Notes under the pieces: generated by a model
The model's input: only the letters and a program-made list of their open reading frames with translations
Told to the model about the DNA's origin: nothing
Databases searched by the model: none
In this document: positions 9,102-18,332 of the stretch, one piece after another
Numbering within the stretch: position 1 is the first letter of the stretch
Layout: each line of letters opens with the position of its first letter
Program-made: the position numbers and the translations under genes
DNA from: Parafannyhessea umbonata
GTDB taxonomy: Bacteria; Actinomycetota; Coriobacteriia; Coriobacteriales; Atopobiaceae
NCBI RefSeq assembly: GCF_900105025.1
Contig: NZ_LT629759.1
Coordinates: 992,001 to 1,056,000 of the forward strand
Length of the DNA stretch: 64,000 nucleotides
Reading direction: 5' to 3'

Positions 9102-9267
9102 GCGTCCTCCCGTCCTCGTCAACTGGGACCAAGAGGTTCTCACCTGCGGCTCGCAGCAAGCTTTCATGTGCCTTCCAGAAGCCTTTACTGGCTCCGACGT
9201 TTCGTATCTAACGCCCCTGCGCCGCAGGTACGCGAGCTGAGCACTGATGCTGATGTTTCATTTTTGA

Positions 9268-10056
9268 TTAGAAGAGTGAGGGGGTCTCCAAGAAGTTTCC
9301 ACAGAACGACACCCTATGGATCGGGCTCAGGCCGATTCGCTTGATCGCCTCGATGTGCGCCGCAGACCCATACCCCTTGCATTCCGCAAGGTGGTACTCC
9401 GGATACTCCGCATCGTATGCCACCATCATGGCATCCCTCGTAACCTTCGCAACGATGGAGGCCGCCGCGATGCATGCAACGCGTGCGTCACCCTTGACCA
9501 AGGTCTTCTCCCTTGGATGAACATGTACGGGATTTCCGTCTATGAGCACGCAGTCCGGATTGACTCCAGCGTCTTCGATCGCGTTTGCCATGGCCATCCT
9601 GAGTGCGGACGACATGCCCACTGCGTCAATGGACGCGGGCTCTATATGCGCGATGCCTATCGCTGTCGCAATTTCGGCAATCTGGGCCGCAAGCGCCTCC
9701 CTACGGGCCGGGGTGAGCTGCTTCGAGTCGTTCAGTCCCCATATTCTGGGATTCGCCGGCAGCGCGACCGCACATACCGTAAGGGGACCTGCAAGGGCGC
9801 CTCTCCCCACCTCGTCTACGCCTAGGACGATGCCGTCTCCACCAAGCTCCCGCTGGAGATCGTACATGCCGCTCACGCGGTCTCGCTCGGACGTCTCACG
9901 GTCACGGCGCCTCTTGGCCGCGGCCACGGCATGCTGCACCTGCTTTCGCGGGTCGCCGCCATAGCGTTTCAGAAGCTCGTCTATCTCGTCGAGCCCGGCA
10001 TCTGAAAGTCGTGCGGCAACCTCGCGCGCACTGGCGGGATGAACTCTTTCGCTCAT
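9268..10056 (-). CDS. rnhB: Ribonuclease HII
   Basis: Removes RNA from RNA/DNA hybrids and single ribonucleotides from DNA. The catalytic core starts near residue 77 with GVDEVGRGALAGP (DEDD residues), followed by LNDSKQLTPARRE, VLIDGNPV, KGDARVACIAAASIVAKVTRD and the conserved KGYG. About 75 N-terminal residues are a helical extension, longer than in E. coli. The ATG at 10054-10056 was chosen over the frame start at 10101: it has AGGAG five bases upstream, and the longer version would run through the rplS terminator. It is first gene of the run down to xerC. Confidence 0.95.
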   Translation of the reverse strand: MSERVHPASAREVAARLSDAGLDEIDELLKRYGGDPRKQVQHAVAAAKRRRDRETSERDRVSGMYDLQRELGGDGIVLGVDEVGRGALAGPLTVCAVALPANPRIWGLNDSKQLTPARREALAAQIAEIATAIGIAHIEPASIDAVGMSSALRMAMANAIEDAGVNPDCVLIDGNPVHVHPREKTLVKGDARVACIAAASIVAKVTRDAMMVAYDAEYPEYHLAECKGYGSAAHIEAIKRIGLSPIHRVSFCGNFLETPSLF

Positions 10057-10066
10057 GTCAGCTCCT

Positions 10067-10099
10067 AAAAAAAGAGCGACACCCCTTGGGGTGCCGCTC
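10067..10099 (-). terminator. Intrinsic terminator after rplS
   Basis: The hairpin GAGCG-CACCCC / GGGGTG-CGCTC has one internal mismatch and a 2-base apex. Seven T residues follow on the minus strand. It separates rplS from rnhB; the rnhB Shine-Dalgarno begins right after the T run. Confidence 0.9.
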
Positions 10100-10121
10100 A
10101 ATGCGTGCGACTGAGAAACCC

Positions 10122-10463
10122 TTAGCGCTTCTCGCGGATGCGGGCGGCCTTGCCGACGCGATCGCGCAGGTAGTAGAGCTTAGCGCGACGGATGTCACCG
10201 TGACGCACAACCTCGAGCTTGCCGATCTTGGGCGAGTGCAGGGGGAAGGTGCGCTCGACGCCGACGCCAAAGGAGATCTTGCGGACGGTGAAGGTCTCAC
10301 GGGAGCCGGCGCCGCTCATACGGATGACGTCGCCCTGGAAGACCTGGATGCGCTCGCGGTCACCCTCCTTGATGCGGTAGTGCACCTTGACGTTGTCGCC
10401 AACGCGGACCTCGGGGATGTCCTCGCGGATCTGCTGGCGCTCGATTGCGCGAATGTAGTCCAT
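10122..10463 (-). CDS. rplS: 50S ribosomal protein bL19
   Basis: Large-subunit protein at the 30S-50S interface. The 113 residues match L19 throughout: [47 protein letters not shown], and [18 protein letters not shown]. The ATG at 10461-10463 (MDYIRAIE) fits the family and follows GAGG by five bases; the 19 extra upstream codons are ignored. It has its own good promoter (10529-10557) and terminator. It is separated here from trmD, its usual neighbour. Confidence 0.97.
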   Translation of the reverse strand: MDYIRAIERQQIREDIPEVRVGDNVKVHYRIKEGDRERIQVFQGDVIRMSGAGSRETFTVRKISFGVGVERTFPLHSPKIGKLEVVRHGDIRRAKLYYLRDRVGKAARIREKR

Positions 10464-10528
10464 AGTTTCCTCACTTCTAGAGGTGCCGTCGCGGTGTGCG
10501 CGGCACATAGGTTTACACACAATCGAGA

Positions 10529-10557
10529 AGTATATTCCACGGCAGAAATCTGCACAA
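10529..10557 (-). promoter_or_regulatory. Promoter of rplS
   Basis: On the minus strand TTGTGC (10552-10557) and TATACT (10529-10534) are separated by exactly 17 bases, about 66 bases upstream of the rplS start. The region between it and the dgt stop (10679) holds no open frame of interest. Confidence 0.7.
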
Positions 10558-10678
10558 GCAGAAAGTGCCCGTCAAAACATATCCATACACAAAGACACAA
10601 GAGCAAGGGCTAGAGAGAACGTTATGGGATCGCCCAACGACGGCATATCGTTATGTCTCATGCATATGGAGTCCAAAC

Positions 10679-11722
10679 TTATCGCATACCCCATGCCCGA
10701 GGCACGAAAATGTCCCGGTAAAGCCTGATGGCAAAACGGTCCGTCATCGAGCTTATGTAGTCAGCCACCATGACCTCCCGCTGCCCTTCTGCCAAGTGGT
10801 ACTCATCGGGTATCTCGTCCACATGATCCGTAAAATAGTCAAACAGCGCCGCGACCACGTGCTCGGCCTTCGGCTCCTCCGACTTGGCATCTCCGCGCTT
10901 GTAGAGGTTCGAGAACAAGAACGCTCTCATGCCCATGAGGGCGCCCCACACCTCAGGCGACATGACGACGTCGTCCGTGTCCGAGCTGCACGTCACGGCA
11001 TCCTCCACCATGGTCTTGATGCGCTCCGAAGACGTGCGCCCAAGCTCGTCCCTGCACTTCTCGGGAAGCATCTCCTCCGTCAGCAGTCCCGCACGCTCCG
11101 CATCGTCTATGTCGTGCGTCACGTAGGCTATGCGGTCCGCCTTCGCGACGACCCTTCCTTCGAGCGTCGTTGCGCGCAGACCTCCCACGTGGCAGCGTAT
11201 GCCGTCGAGCACCTCGCGCGAGAGGTTCAGCCCCCTGCCGTCCCTCTCGAAGTAGCTAACCACGCGTACGCTCTGCTCGTTGTGCCTAAACAAATCCTCT
11301 GCGGCGCTCGAACGAGGGTCGATGCCAAGGTATCCGGCCATCGCCGCGCGAAGGGCCCGCTCGCCCGCATGGCCAAACGGCGTGTGGCCCAGGTCGTGTC
11401 CAAGCGCTATGGCCTCGGTCAGGTCCTCGTTCAGTCCAAGCGGTCTCGCGATGTCGCGCGCAATCTGCGCCACCTCAAGCGTATGCGTGAGCCTCGTTCT
11501 GTAGTGGTCTCCCTCCGGCGCCAGGAACACCTGCGTCTTGTTCGCAAGGCGCCTGAAGCTCTTACTATGAAGAATGCGGTCACGATCGCGTTGGTAGCAC
11601 GTCCTCAGCCCGTCGGGCTCTTCTGGCACGAGCCTTCCCGCGGACTCGTCGGAAAACGCAGCATGGCGAGACAGGAGTTCATGCTCCCTCCTCTCTTGCG
11701 CCTTCCTTCCCAAAAGTCCCAT
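10679..11722 (-). CDS. dgt: Deoxyguanosinetriphosphate triphosphohydrolase-like HD protein
   Basis: HD-domain phosphohydrolase that cleaves dNTPs (typically dGTP) to nucleoside and triphosphate. The metal ligands are visible: RTRLTHTLEVAQ, then the HD pair in LGHDLGHTPFGHAGE, then the FRHNEQSVR motif; the distal Asp in THDIDDAE completes the site. The 347 residues are usual for the short Dgt class. The ATG at 11720-11722 has GGAGG eight bases upstream; the longer frame would use a TTG within the preceding hairpin. It follows ppdK, as in many Firmicutes. Confidence 0.9.
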   Translation of the reverse strand: MGLLGRKAQERREHELLSRHAAFSDESAGRLVPEEPDGLRTCYQRDRDRILHSKSFRRLANKTQVFLAPEGDHYRTRLTHTLEVAQIARDIARPLGLNEDLTEAIALGHDLGHTPFGHAGERALRAAMAGYLGIDPRSSAAEDLFRHNEQSVRVVSYFERDGRGLNLSREVLDGIRCHVGGLRATTLEGRVVAKADRIAYVTHDIDDAERAGLLTEEMLPEKCRDELGRTSSERIKTMVEDAVTCSSDTDDVVMSPEVWGALMGMRAFLFSNLYKRGDAKSEEPKAEHVVAALFDYFTDHVDEIPDEYHLAEGQREVMVADYISSMTDRFAIRLYRDIFVPRAWGMR

Positions 11723-11755
11723 GCCAAGCGCCTCCCTTCGCCCAAATATGGGCAA

Positions 11756-11784
11756 GGGGAGAAGGACGCACGTCCTTCTCCCCC
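11756..11784 (-). terminator. Strong hairpin between ppdK and dgt
   Basis: A perfect 13-bp inverted repeat (GGGGAGAAGGACG with CGTCCTTCTCCCC, separated by CA) lies after the ppdK stop. It lacks a good T run on either strand (minus side reads TTGCCC), so termination may be incomplete and dgt may be partly co-transcribed with ppdK. Confidence 0.5.
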
Positions 11785-11820
11785 ACTAAAAACTATGATC
11801 TACGCTCAACGAGGTCGCGG

Positions 11821-14589
11821 CTACTTTGTGACCTTCTCGGGACCGCCGTTGGAGTTGATCTTAGCCTGGGCAGCCGCAAGGCGCGCGATGGGCACGCGGT
11901 ACGGCGAGCAGGACACGTAGTCAAGGCCGAGGTCGTAGTACATCTGGATGGAGTCCGGATCGCCGCCGGTCTCGCCGCAGACGCCGCAGACGATGGTCGG
12001 GTTTGCCTTGTGGCCGCCCTCGACGCCCATCTTCACGAGCTTTGCGACACCTGTGTCCAGGGTCTCGAACGGGTTGGTCTTGAGAATCTTCTTCGCCAGG
12101 TACTGCGGGATGAACGCGGACTCGACGTCGTCGCGCGAGAAGCCAAAGGTGGTCTGCGTGAGGTCGTTCGTGCCGAAGGAGAAGAAGTCTGCGTACTCGC
12201 CAATCTCGTCAGCGGTGACGGCGGCACGCGGCAGCTCGATCATGCAGCCGACGGGGATGTTGAGCTCGACGCCCTCGGCCTCTGCGACAGCCTGCACGCC
12301 AGCCTCGATCTGCTCGCGGACAAGCTTGAGCTCCTCGACCGTGGAGATGAGAGGAACCATGATCTCGGGCTTGGGGTCAAATCCCTGCTTCTTCAGCGAC
12401 GCAGCGGCGCCGGCGATGGCGCGGACCTGCATGTCGTTGAGCTCGGGATACACGATGCCCAGACGGCAGCCGCGAAGGCCGAGCATGGGGTTGGCCTCCT
12501 GGAAGGAGTCGAGGCGCGCAAGGCGGTCGCGCATGGCCTTGAGCTGGACCTCGGTCTCGCCACGGCCCTCGGCGCGGGCAATCTCGACCGCAAGGTCACG
12601 CGGGTCGTCGAGGAACTCGTGCAGGGGCGGGTCGAGCAGACGCACGATGACCGTCTTGCCGTCCATGGCCTTGAACATGCCCTCGAAGTCGCCGGTCTGA
12701 GCCTGGAGGAGCTGGCCGAGCGCCTGCTGCTTCTGGCCATCGTTGTCGGCGAGGATGAACGACTGAATGATCTGCTTGCGCTCGCCCAGGAACATGTGCT
12801 CGGTACGGTCGAGGCCGATGCCCTCTGCACCGAAGTCGACGGAGAGCTGCGCGTCCGCGGGGTTGTCCGCGTTGGTGCGAACGCCGAACAGGCGGCCACG
12901 GGAGGCGTCGTGACGGACGTCGTCAGCCCACTCGAGGATGGTCTCGAGGTCGCCGGTGAGCTCCGGGCGGGTCAGGGGAACCGCGCCGACGATGATGTCG
13001 CCGGTGGTGCCGTTGATGGAGATGATGTCACCCTCGTGCAGAACGACGTCGGTGCCGGAGATCTTGCACTCCTTGGCCTTTGCGTCGATCTTCAGCGCCT
13101 CGGCGCCGCAGACGCAGGGCGCGCCCATGCCACGAGCGATGACGGCCGCGTGGGACGTCTTGCCGCCGTGAGAGGTGAGGATGCCCTCGGCCGCAACCAT
13201 GCCCTTGAGATCGTCAGGAGTGGTCTCCCAGCGGACGAGGATGCACGGCTTCTCGATGTTGTGGTAGTGAACTGCCGCGTCGGAGGAGAACACGACGGCA
13301 CCGACGGCAGCGCCGGGGGAAGCGTTCATGCCCTTGGCGACGACGTCGAACTTGGCCTTCGGATCGAACTGCGGGTGCAGGAGCTGGTCGAGCTGCTCCG
13401 GGGCGACGCGCATGATGGCCTGCTCGCGGGTAATACGCCCCTCGTCGACCATCTGCATGGCGACCTTGAGGGCGGAAAGCGCGGTACGCTTGCCGACACG
13501 GGTCTGGAGCATCCAGAGCTTGCCCTGCTCGATGGTGAACTCGAGGTCCATCATGTCCGCATAGTGGTCCTCGAGGATCTCGAAGACGTGGTAGAGCTCC
13601 TTGCCTGCCTCCTCGAGACCCGGGGTCTTCGGAAGGTCTGCGATGGGCTCGGTGTTGCGGATGCCGGCGACGACGTCCTCGCCCTGGGCGTTCACCAGGA
13701 AGTCACCGTAGCGCTCGTTGGTGCCGTCAGCCGGGTTGCGCGTGAAGGCGACGCCGGTAGCGGAGGTGTTACCCTTGTTGCCGAAGACCATGACCTGGAC
13801 ATTGACAGCAGTGCCGAGATCATCGGGGATCTTGTTCTGCTTGCGGTACAGGACGGCGCGCTCGGTGTTCCAGGAGCCGAAGACGGCCTGCTCGGCAAGG
13901 CGCAGCTGCAGGTAGGGATCCTGCGGGAACTCCGCGACGCCGTTCGGTGCGACCTCGGGGTGGGCCTGGGAATCGACGTTCTTCGCGAAGATGCCCTTGA
14001 AGGTCTCAGTCAGGTCCTTGAGGTCGTCAGCGTCGAGCTCGGTGTCGAGCTTGACGCCCTTCTCGGCCTTCTTCTCGTTGATGGCATCCTCGAACAGCTG
14101 GCCGTCGACGCCCATCACGACATCAGAGAACATCTGGACGAAACGGCGATAGGAGTCCCACGCGAAGCGCTCGTTGTTCGTCTGCTTGATGAGGCCGTTG
14201 ACAGACTCGTCGTTCAGGCCGAGGTTCAGGACCGTGTCCATCATGCCAGGCATGGAGAACGGAGCGCCGGAGCGGACCGAGACCAGCAGGGGATCGTCGG
14301 GGTCGCCGATCTTCTTGCCCATGCGCTTCTCGAGGTCCTTGCGGTACTCGTCAATCTCGTCGAGGACGCCATCGGGCCATACGTTTCCTGCGCTGGAGTA
14401 GGCAACGCAGGTCTGGCAGGTGATGGAGAATCCTGGAGGAACGGGCAGGCCAATGTTTGCCATCTCGGCGAGGTTCGCGCCCTTGCCGCCCGTAATCCAC
14501 TTGGCCTCGTCAACGCTCTTGCCGGCGACCTCGGTAACGTTGTTACCGTTTTCGTCAACGCCGAATTTGTACACGTGCTTTTCAGCCAT
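11821..14589 (-). CDS. ppdK: Pyruvate, phosphate dikinase
   Basis: Interconverts pyruvate + ATP + Pi with PEP + AMP + PPi; in fermenters it serves glycolysis or PEP supply. The domain order is ATP-grasp N-terminus (GGKGANLAEM near residue 33), the swivelling His domain with the catalytic/regulatory loop GGKTSHAAVIARG, and the C-terminal PEP/pyruvate barrel ending in the Cys motif CGVCGETGGDP. The 922 residues are slightly longer than the usual 870-900. The ATG at 14587-14589 (MAEKHVYKFG) is supported by AGGGG and family alignment. The gene directly upstream is a shortened member of the PPDK-regulator family (14822-15226). Confidence 0.97.
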   Translation of the reverse strand: MAEKHVYKFGVDENGNNVTEVAGKSVDEAKWITGGKGANLAEMANIGLPVPPGFSITCQTCVAYSSAGNVWPDGVLDEIDEYRKDLEKRMGKKIGDPDDPLLVSVRSGAPFSMPGMMDTVLNLGLNDESVNGLIKQTNNERFAWDSYRRFVQMFSDVVMGVDGQLFEDAINEKKAEKGVKLDTELDADDLKDLTETFKGIFAKNVDSQAHPEVAPNGVAEFPQDPYLQLRLAEQAVFGSWNTERAVLYRKQNKIPDDLGTAVNVQVMVFGNKGNTSATGVAFTRNPADGTNERYGDFLVNAQGEDVVAGIRNTEPIADLPKTPGLEEAGKELYHVFEILEDHYADMMDLEFTIEQGKLWMLQTRVGKRTALSALKVAMQMVDEGRITREQAIMRVAPEQLDQLLHPQFDPKAKFDVVAKGMNASPGAAVGAVVFSSDAAVHYHNIEKPCILVRWETTPDDLKGMVAAEGILTSHGGKTSHAAVIARGMGAPCVCGAEALKIDAKAKECKISGTDVVLHEGDIISINGTTGDIIVGAVPLTRPELTGDLETILEWADDVRHDASRGRLFGVRTNADNPADAQLSVDFGAEGIGLDRTEHMFLGERKQIIQSFILADNDGQKQQALGQLLQAQTGDFEGMFKAMDGKTVIVRLLDPPLHEFLDDPRDLAVEIARAEGRGETEVQLKAMRDRLARLDSFQEANPMLGLRGCRLGIVYPELNDMQVRAIAGAAASLKKQGFDPKPEIMVPLISTVEELKLVREQIEAGVQAVAEAEGVELNIPVGCMIELPRAAVTADEIGEYADFFSFGTNDLTQTTFGFSRDDVESAFIPQYLAKKILKTNPFETLDTGVAKLVKMGVEGGHKANPTIVCGVCGETGGDPDSIQMYYDLGLDYVSCSPYRVPIARLAAAQAKINSNGGPEKVTK

Positions 14590-14685
14590 TTGACACCCCT
14601 GATCGTTTTTCCATGGTGCGAAGCCGCACCCCAACACTTGCGGCGCCACTCTGAAACCCCTGCGGTGGCGTCCCTAACGAAACCT

Positions 14686-14691
14686 ATTGTA
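14686..14691 (-). promoter_or_regulatory. Candidate -10 box of ppdK
   Basis: TACAAT on the minus strand lies about 100 bases before ppdK and downstream of the terminator at 14736-14772. The -35 is not convincing. The leader between box and gene contains a small GTGCG/CGCAC hairpin at 14616-14629 close to the start. Apart from these and the terminator, the 14590-14821 gap holds nothing I recognise, including no remnant of a kinase domain. Confidence 0.4.
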
Positions 14692-14735
14692 TCCACACAT
14701 ATTGGTTGTTTGCTCAGAAATAAACGTTAACGGGT

Positions 14736-14772
14736 AAAAAAGGTCGCTGGCATCCATTCGGGTGCCAGCGAC
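14736..14772 (-). terminator. Intrinsic terminator of the rpsP-glyS-DUF299 operon
   Basis: A perfect 10-bp stem GTCGCTGGCA / TGCCAGCGAC with a 10-base loop (two further inner pairs possible) is followed on the minus strand by six T residues. It lies 50 bases after the short DUF299 gene, showing that this gene really ends there. Confidence 0.93.
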
Positions 14773-14821
14773 TGCCATGCATGGAATAGTTCTTTACTTT
14801 GTGGAAGTTATGGAGTAAGTG

Positions 14822-15226
14822 CTAGAGCTCTTCCACCTTGCTATCGACTCGACGGCCGGCCTCGAGCTTCGGCTCCTCGCCGGTAAGCGACATAAGTACC
14901 GTAATTGCAGGACCAAGCAGGTCGATCGAGGGGATGCCACGGCCGTCAAGCTCGCGACGGATGTCCCTACGAAGGTTCCTGTCGACGATGGTGTGGAACA
15001 CGGCGGTCTGCACACCCTCCTCCACGTTCTCGTCGAGATACTTGGTGACGGTAGCAAGGTCCCTGACGTTGCCGACGCTCTTGATGATCACGCTGTCCTC
15101 GCCAAACTGGTCGGCAGCAGCCTCGACGACGCTCGTAGCCGTCTTGCCGCGCGCGTCCGAGATAACGATCACGACGGGAGTTGGCACGTCAAAGATGTCG
15201 TCCTCAAGAATCGTTTCGTCTGCCAT
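14822..15226 (-). CDS. Short DUF299 / PPDK regulatory protein, N-terminal half only
   Basis: This matches the N-terminal part of the kinase/pyrophosphorylase family (DUF299), whose members phosphorylate and dephosphorylate the catalytic-site Thr of PPDK or PEP synthase. Visible family features are VIVISDARGKTATSVVEAA at about residues 18-36, a V..T-rich core, and GIPSIDLLGPAITVLMSLTG near the end. Family proteins are about 260-280 residues and carry a P-loop (GxSRxxKT type) in the second half. This protein stops at 134 residues and has none. The frame ends at a proper stop with a terminator 50 bases on, so this is not an obvious recent frameshift. The ATG at 15224-15226 has GGAGG five bases upstream. 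It is likely a non-catalytic PPDK-binding protein or a domain that needs a partner. Confidence 0.75.
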   Translation of the reverse strand: MADETILEDDIFDVPTPVVIVISDARGKTATSVVEAAADQFGEDSVIIKSVGNVRDLATVTKYLDENVEEGVQTAVFHTIVDRNLRRDIRRELDGRGIPSIDLLGPAITVLMSLTGEEPKLEAGRRVDSKVEEL

Positions 15227-15283
15227 ATCAACCTCCAAGCCAAGGGGCTCAGCCCCCGCATTACGACCTAACCAAAGTCAATC

Positions 15284-17380
15284 CTACTTCTTCTTCGAGA
15301 GGACGCCAATGTTTGCGACGCCGCTGAACACCGATGCGAAACGGTTCAGCAACCGAAGGCGGTTCTCCCTTACTACAGTGTCCTCGTCCATGACGAGTAC
15401 GTCATCAAAGAAACGGTCGATTGGCTCCCTTAGTTCGGCGAGAGCCTTGCAGGCACCCCTGTAGTCCGCCTCTCCAAGCGCCTTCTCCACGTTTTCGTCA
15501 CCTCTCTGGCACGCATCCAGAAGGGCCTTCTCCGCATCGCCCATGATGGACTCGTCCACCTCGATGCCGAGCTTGGCGTCGCCGAGGTGCGCGGCGCGGG
15601 CGTATGCGGTCGCAAGGTCGTCGAAGAGCTCCGGCTGGTCGCGCCTCGCGTCCTCGAGCGCATGCGCACGCTCCAGGAACTCCTCGGGGTCGATGACGCC
15701 CACGCTCGAGACCGCCTCGATCGTGTCGGGCGAGATCTTCTCGTCCTTGGCAATCGTGCTCAGGCGGCCGGCGAAGAACTTCTCGACCTGGGCCTGCACC
15801 TTGTCGGAGTCGAACTCGAGCCCCTGTCGCGCATACGCGTCCAGCGACTTCGCGATGAGCGACTTCAGCGATACGGACGGCATCGTGCGAAGCATCGAGA
15901 TGATGCCGATGGCGGAACGGCGAACGGCAAACGGGTCGGAAGAGCCTGTGGGAGGCTCGTCGATCGCGAAGATGCCGCAGACGGTGTCGAGCTTGTCCGC
16001 GACGGCGACGCACTTGCCGACGACGCCGGACGGCAGCTCGTCCCCCGCAAAGCGCGGGCGGTAGTGGTCGCGGATGGCCTCCGCAACCTCCTCGGGCTCG
16101 CCGGACGCCTTCGCGTAGTAGCCGCCCATCACGCCCTGCTGGCTCGTGAACTCCACGACGGCCTGGGTCACGAGGTCCGCCTTGGCGAGAAGGGCCGCGC
16201 GTGCGGCGTTCGACACCGTCGTGTCGTCGCATCCTGCCTGGGTCGCGACCTCGGGGGCGACCTCCTGCATGCGCAGCGCCTTCTGGTACACGGTGCCGAG
16301 CTTCTCCTGGAACACGACGTCCTTCAGCTTCTGGACGTAGTCCGCAAGCGGCCTCTTAAGGTCCTCCTCGTAGAAGAACTTCGCATCGTCCAGGCGGGCA
16401 CGCACGACGCGCTCATTGCCGTCGATGACGCGCTCGTTGTTGCGGCGCGCGCTGTTGGAGACGACGACGAACTCGCGCGTGAGTGCGCCCTTGGCGTCGT
16501 ACACCGGGAAGTAGCGCTGGTTGGAGAGCATCGAGTCGCAGATGATCTCGTTCGGGACGTCAAGGAACTCCTCGTCGAACTTGCCCACGAGGACCGTGGG
16601 GTACTCCGTGAGGTTCACGACCTCGTCGAAGATGCGCTTCGGTGTGTCCACGTGCGCGCCGCCGCGCTCCGCCTCGACCTGGGCGATGCCGTCGCGAATG
16701 ACCTTGCGGCGCTCGTCCTCGAAGAGCACACCCGCCTCGCGGCACACGTCGACGTAGCACGCCGGGTCCTTCACCACATGCTCGCCAGGGCCAAGCACGC
16801 GGTGCCCGCGCGTGACGTTGGAGGACGTGACGTCCGCGTATTCGACGGGGACGACCTCCTCCCCCAAAAGCGCGCAGATCCAGCGGATGGGCCGCACGAA
16901 CGTCGCGTGCTCGGACCCCCAGCGCTGGCTGCGGTAGTTCGGCCACTCGAGGGAGGCGATGGAGTTCTGGGAGAGCTCGGTCAGGATGGGGACCGCCGGC
17001 CTGGAGGGCACGTTCTTCTCGGCGAAGACGTACTCTCTGCCGTCGGCATCCTGCCTGCGCACGAGCTCCGTCGCGTCAAGGCCGAACTTGCGCGCGAAGC
17101 CTGCGGCAGCTTTCGTGGGGTTGCCGTCAGCGTCGAACGCGATGCTCGCCGCAGGGCCGCGCTTGACTTCGTGGGCCTCTTTCGTGGAGGTGGCGACGTC
17201 CTTCACCAGGACGGTCAGGCGGCGCGGGGTGCTCATGGGAGTGACCGCGCCGTGATCGAGACCAGCCTCGTCCAGGCCGGCGCGGACGAGCTCGCCGAAC
17301 TGCTTGATGGCGTGGATGAGCGGGGCGGACGGCATCTCCTCCGTGCCGACCTCAAGCAGGAAATCCAAGGTGTCTGCCAT
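15284..17380 (-). CDS. glyS: Glycyl-tRNA synthetase beta subunit
   Basis: Beta chain of the alpha2-beta2 glycyl-tRNA synthetase, needed for tRNA recognition. The N-terminus LLEVGTEEMPSAPL is the family signature. RPIRWICALLGEEVVP, an HD-like region (KADLVTQAVVEFTSQQGVMGGYYA) and a C-terminal anticodon-binding domain follow. The 698 residues are usual. The ATG follows the glyQ stop with no base between. Confidence 0.97.
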   Translation of the reverse strand: MADTLDFLLEVGTEEMPSAPLIHAIKQFGELVRAGLDEAGLDHGAVTPMSTPRRLTVLVKDVATSTKEAHEVKRGPAASIAFDADGNPTKAAAGFARKFGLDATELVRRQDADGREYVFAEKNVPSRPAVPILTELSQNSIASLEWPNYRSQRWGSEHATFVRPIRWICALLGEEVVPVEYADVTSSNVTRGHRVLGPGEHVVKDPACYVDVCREAGVLFEDERRKVIRDGIAQVEAERGGAHVDTPKRIFDEVVNLTEYPTVLVGKFDEEFLDVPNEIICDSMLSNQRYFPVYDAKGALTREFVVVSNSARRNNERVIDGNERVVRARLDDAKFFYEEDLKRPLADYVQKLKDVVFQEKLGTVYQKALRMQEVAPEVATQAGCDDTTVSNAARAALLAKADLVTQAVVEFTSQQGVMGGYYAKASGEPEEVAEAIRDHYRPRFAGDELPSGVVGKCVAVADKLDTVCGIFAIDEPPTGSSDPFAVRRSAIGIISMLRTMPSVSLKSLIAKSLDAYARQGLEFDSDKVQAQVEKFFAGRLSTIAKDEKISPDTIEAVSSVGVIDPEEFLERAHALEDARRDQPELFDDLATAYARAAHLGDAKLGIEVDESIMGDAEKALLDACQRGDENVEKALGEADYRGACKALAELREPIDRFFDDVLVMDEDTVVRENRLRLLNRFASVFSGVANIGVLSKKK

Positions 17381-18292
17381 TTAGGCCACCTCCCCCTTCT
17401 TGTTGTCCGCGTCGGTCTTGGACGCCACCAGCTCAAGGTAGGCCTCGCAGCAGGCCTTGGCGATAGTGCGGACGCGGAGGATGTAGTTTGCCCTCTCCGT
17501 AGCGGAGATGGCACCGCGGGAGTCGAGCAGGTTGAACGCGTGCGAGCACTTCATGACGCAGTCGTACGCGGGAAGCGGCAGCTTGCGGTCAAGGCAGGCA
17601 TGGCACTCCCTCTCGTAGTCGTCGAACTTCTGACGCATCATGTCTACGTTCGCGACCTCGAAGTTATAGGTGGAGAACTCGAACTCGTTCTCGTGGAACA
17701 CGTCGCCGTACGTCATGGGCGTGCCGTCGGGCAGGTAGCTCCACACGAGGTCGTACACGGAGTTCACGCCCTGGGCGTACATGGCGATGCGCTCGAGGCC
17801 GTAGGTGATCTCGACGGGAACGGGGTCGACCTCCAGGCCGCCCACCTGCTGGAAGTACGTGAACTGCGTCACCTCCATGCCGTTGAGCCACACCTCCCAG
17901 CCAAGGCCCCAGGCACCGAGCGTGGGAGACTCCCAGTCGTCCTCGACGAAGCGCACGTCGTGGTCGTTGGGATCGAGGCCGATGGCCGCGAGCGACCCCA
18001 GGTACAGGTCCTGCGAGTCCACGGGGGACGGCTTCAGCAGCACCTGGAACTGGTAGTAGTGCTGCAGGCGGTTGGGGTTGTCGCCGTAGCGGCCGTCCGC
18101 AGGGCGGCGGCACGGCTGCGGGTAGCAGGTGCGCCAGGCGGCGGGTCCCAGTGAGCGCAGCAGCGTGGCCGTGTGGAACGTGCCTGCACCGACCTCGCTG
18201 TCGTACGGCTGCATGACGGTGCAGCCCTGCTCCGCCCAGTACTTATCAAGCGTCAGGATGATCTCCTGAAACGTAAGCGGCTTGTCGCTCAT
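17381..18292 (-). CDS. glyQ: Glycyl-tRNA synthetase alpha subunit
   Basis: Catalytic alpha chain that activates glycine. It is recognised by [19 protein letters not shown] at the N-terminus, [22 protein letters not shown] and [17 protein letters not shown]. The ATG at 18290-18292 (MSDKPLTF) fits the family. A second ATG six codons upstream (18310) with GGAAG before it is possible; neither site has an ideal ribosome-binding site. It lies in the lepB-glyQ-glyS run. I looked for a T-box in front and saw none. Confidence 0.96.
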   Translation of the reverse strand: MSDKPLTFQEIILTLDKYWAEQGCTVMQPYDSEVGAGTFHTATLLRSLGPAAWRTCYPQPCRRPADGRYGDNPNRLQHYYQFQVLLKPSPVDSQDLYLGSLAAIGLDPNDHDVRFVEDDWESPTLGAWGLGWEVWLNGMEVTQFTYFQQVGGLEVDPVPVEITYGLERIAMYAQGVNSVYDLVWSYLPDGTPMTYGDVFHENEFEFSTYNFEVANVDMMRQKFDDYERECHACLDRKLPLPAYDCVMKCSHAFNLLDSRGAISATERANYILRVRTIAKACCEAYLELVASKTDADNKKGEVA

Positions 18293-18332
18293 GTCCCTTA
18301 AAGCTCCCATCGTATGTCTTCCGGCGCGGCGG

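Noticed and set aside
12010-14730. 906-codon open frame on the plus strand opposite ppdK
   Set aside because: Its protein is a low-complexity mix of Val, Leu, Asp and Arg with no family pattern, fully antisense to a clear PPDK. It is a by-product of codon bias in GC-rich DNA, like the other long antisense frames opposite glyS, obgE, mrdA, acnA and aroA.
14590-14821. Possible frameshifted C-terminal half of the PPDK regulator
   Set aside because: Only 232 bases lie between the two genes, they contain a full terminator, and no P-loop or kinase-like peptide appears in any minus-strand frame.
18293-18332. T-box riboswitch before glyQ or trpS (58896-58954)
   Set aside because: The gaps are only 40 and 59 bases and lack the T-box consensus and terminator/antiterminator pair.
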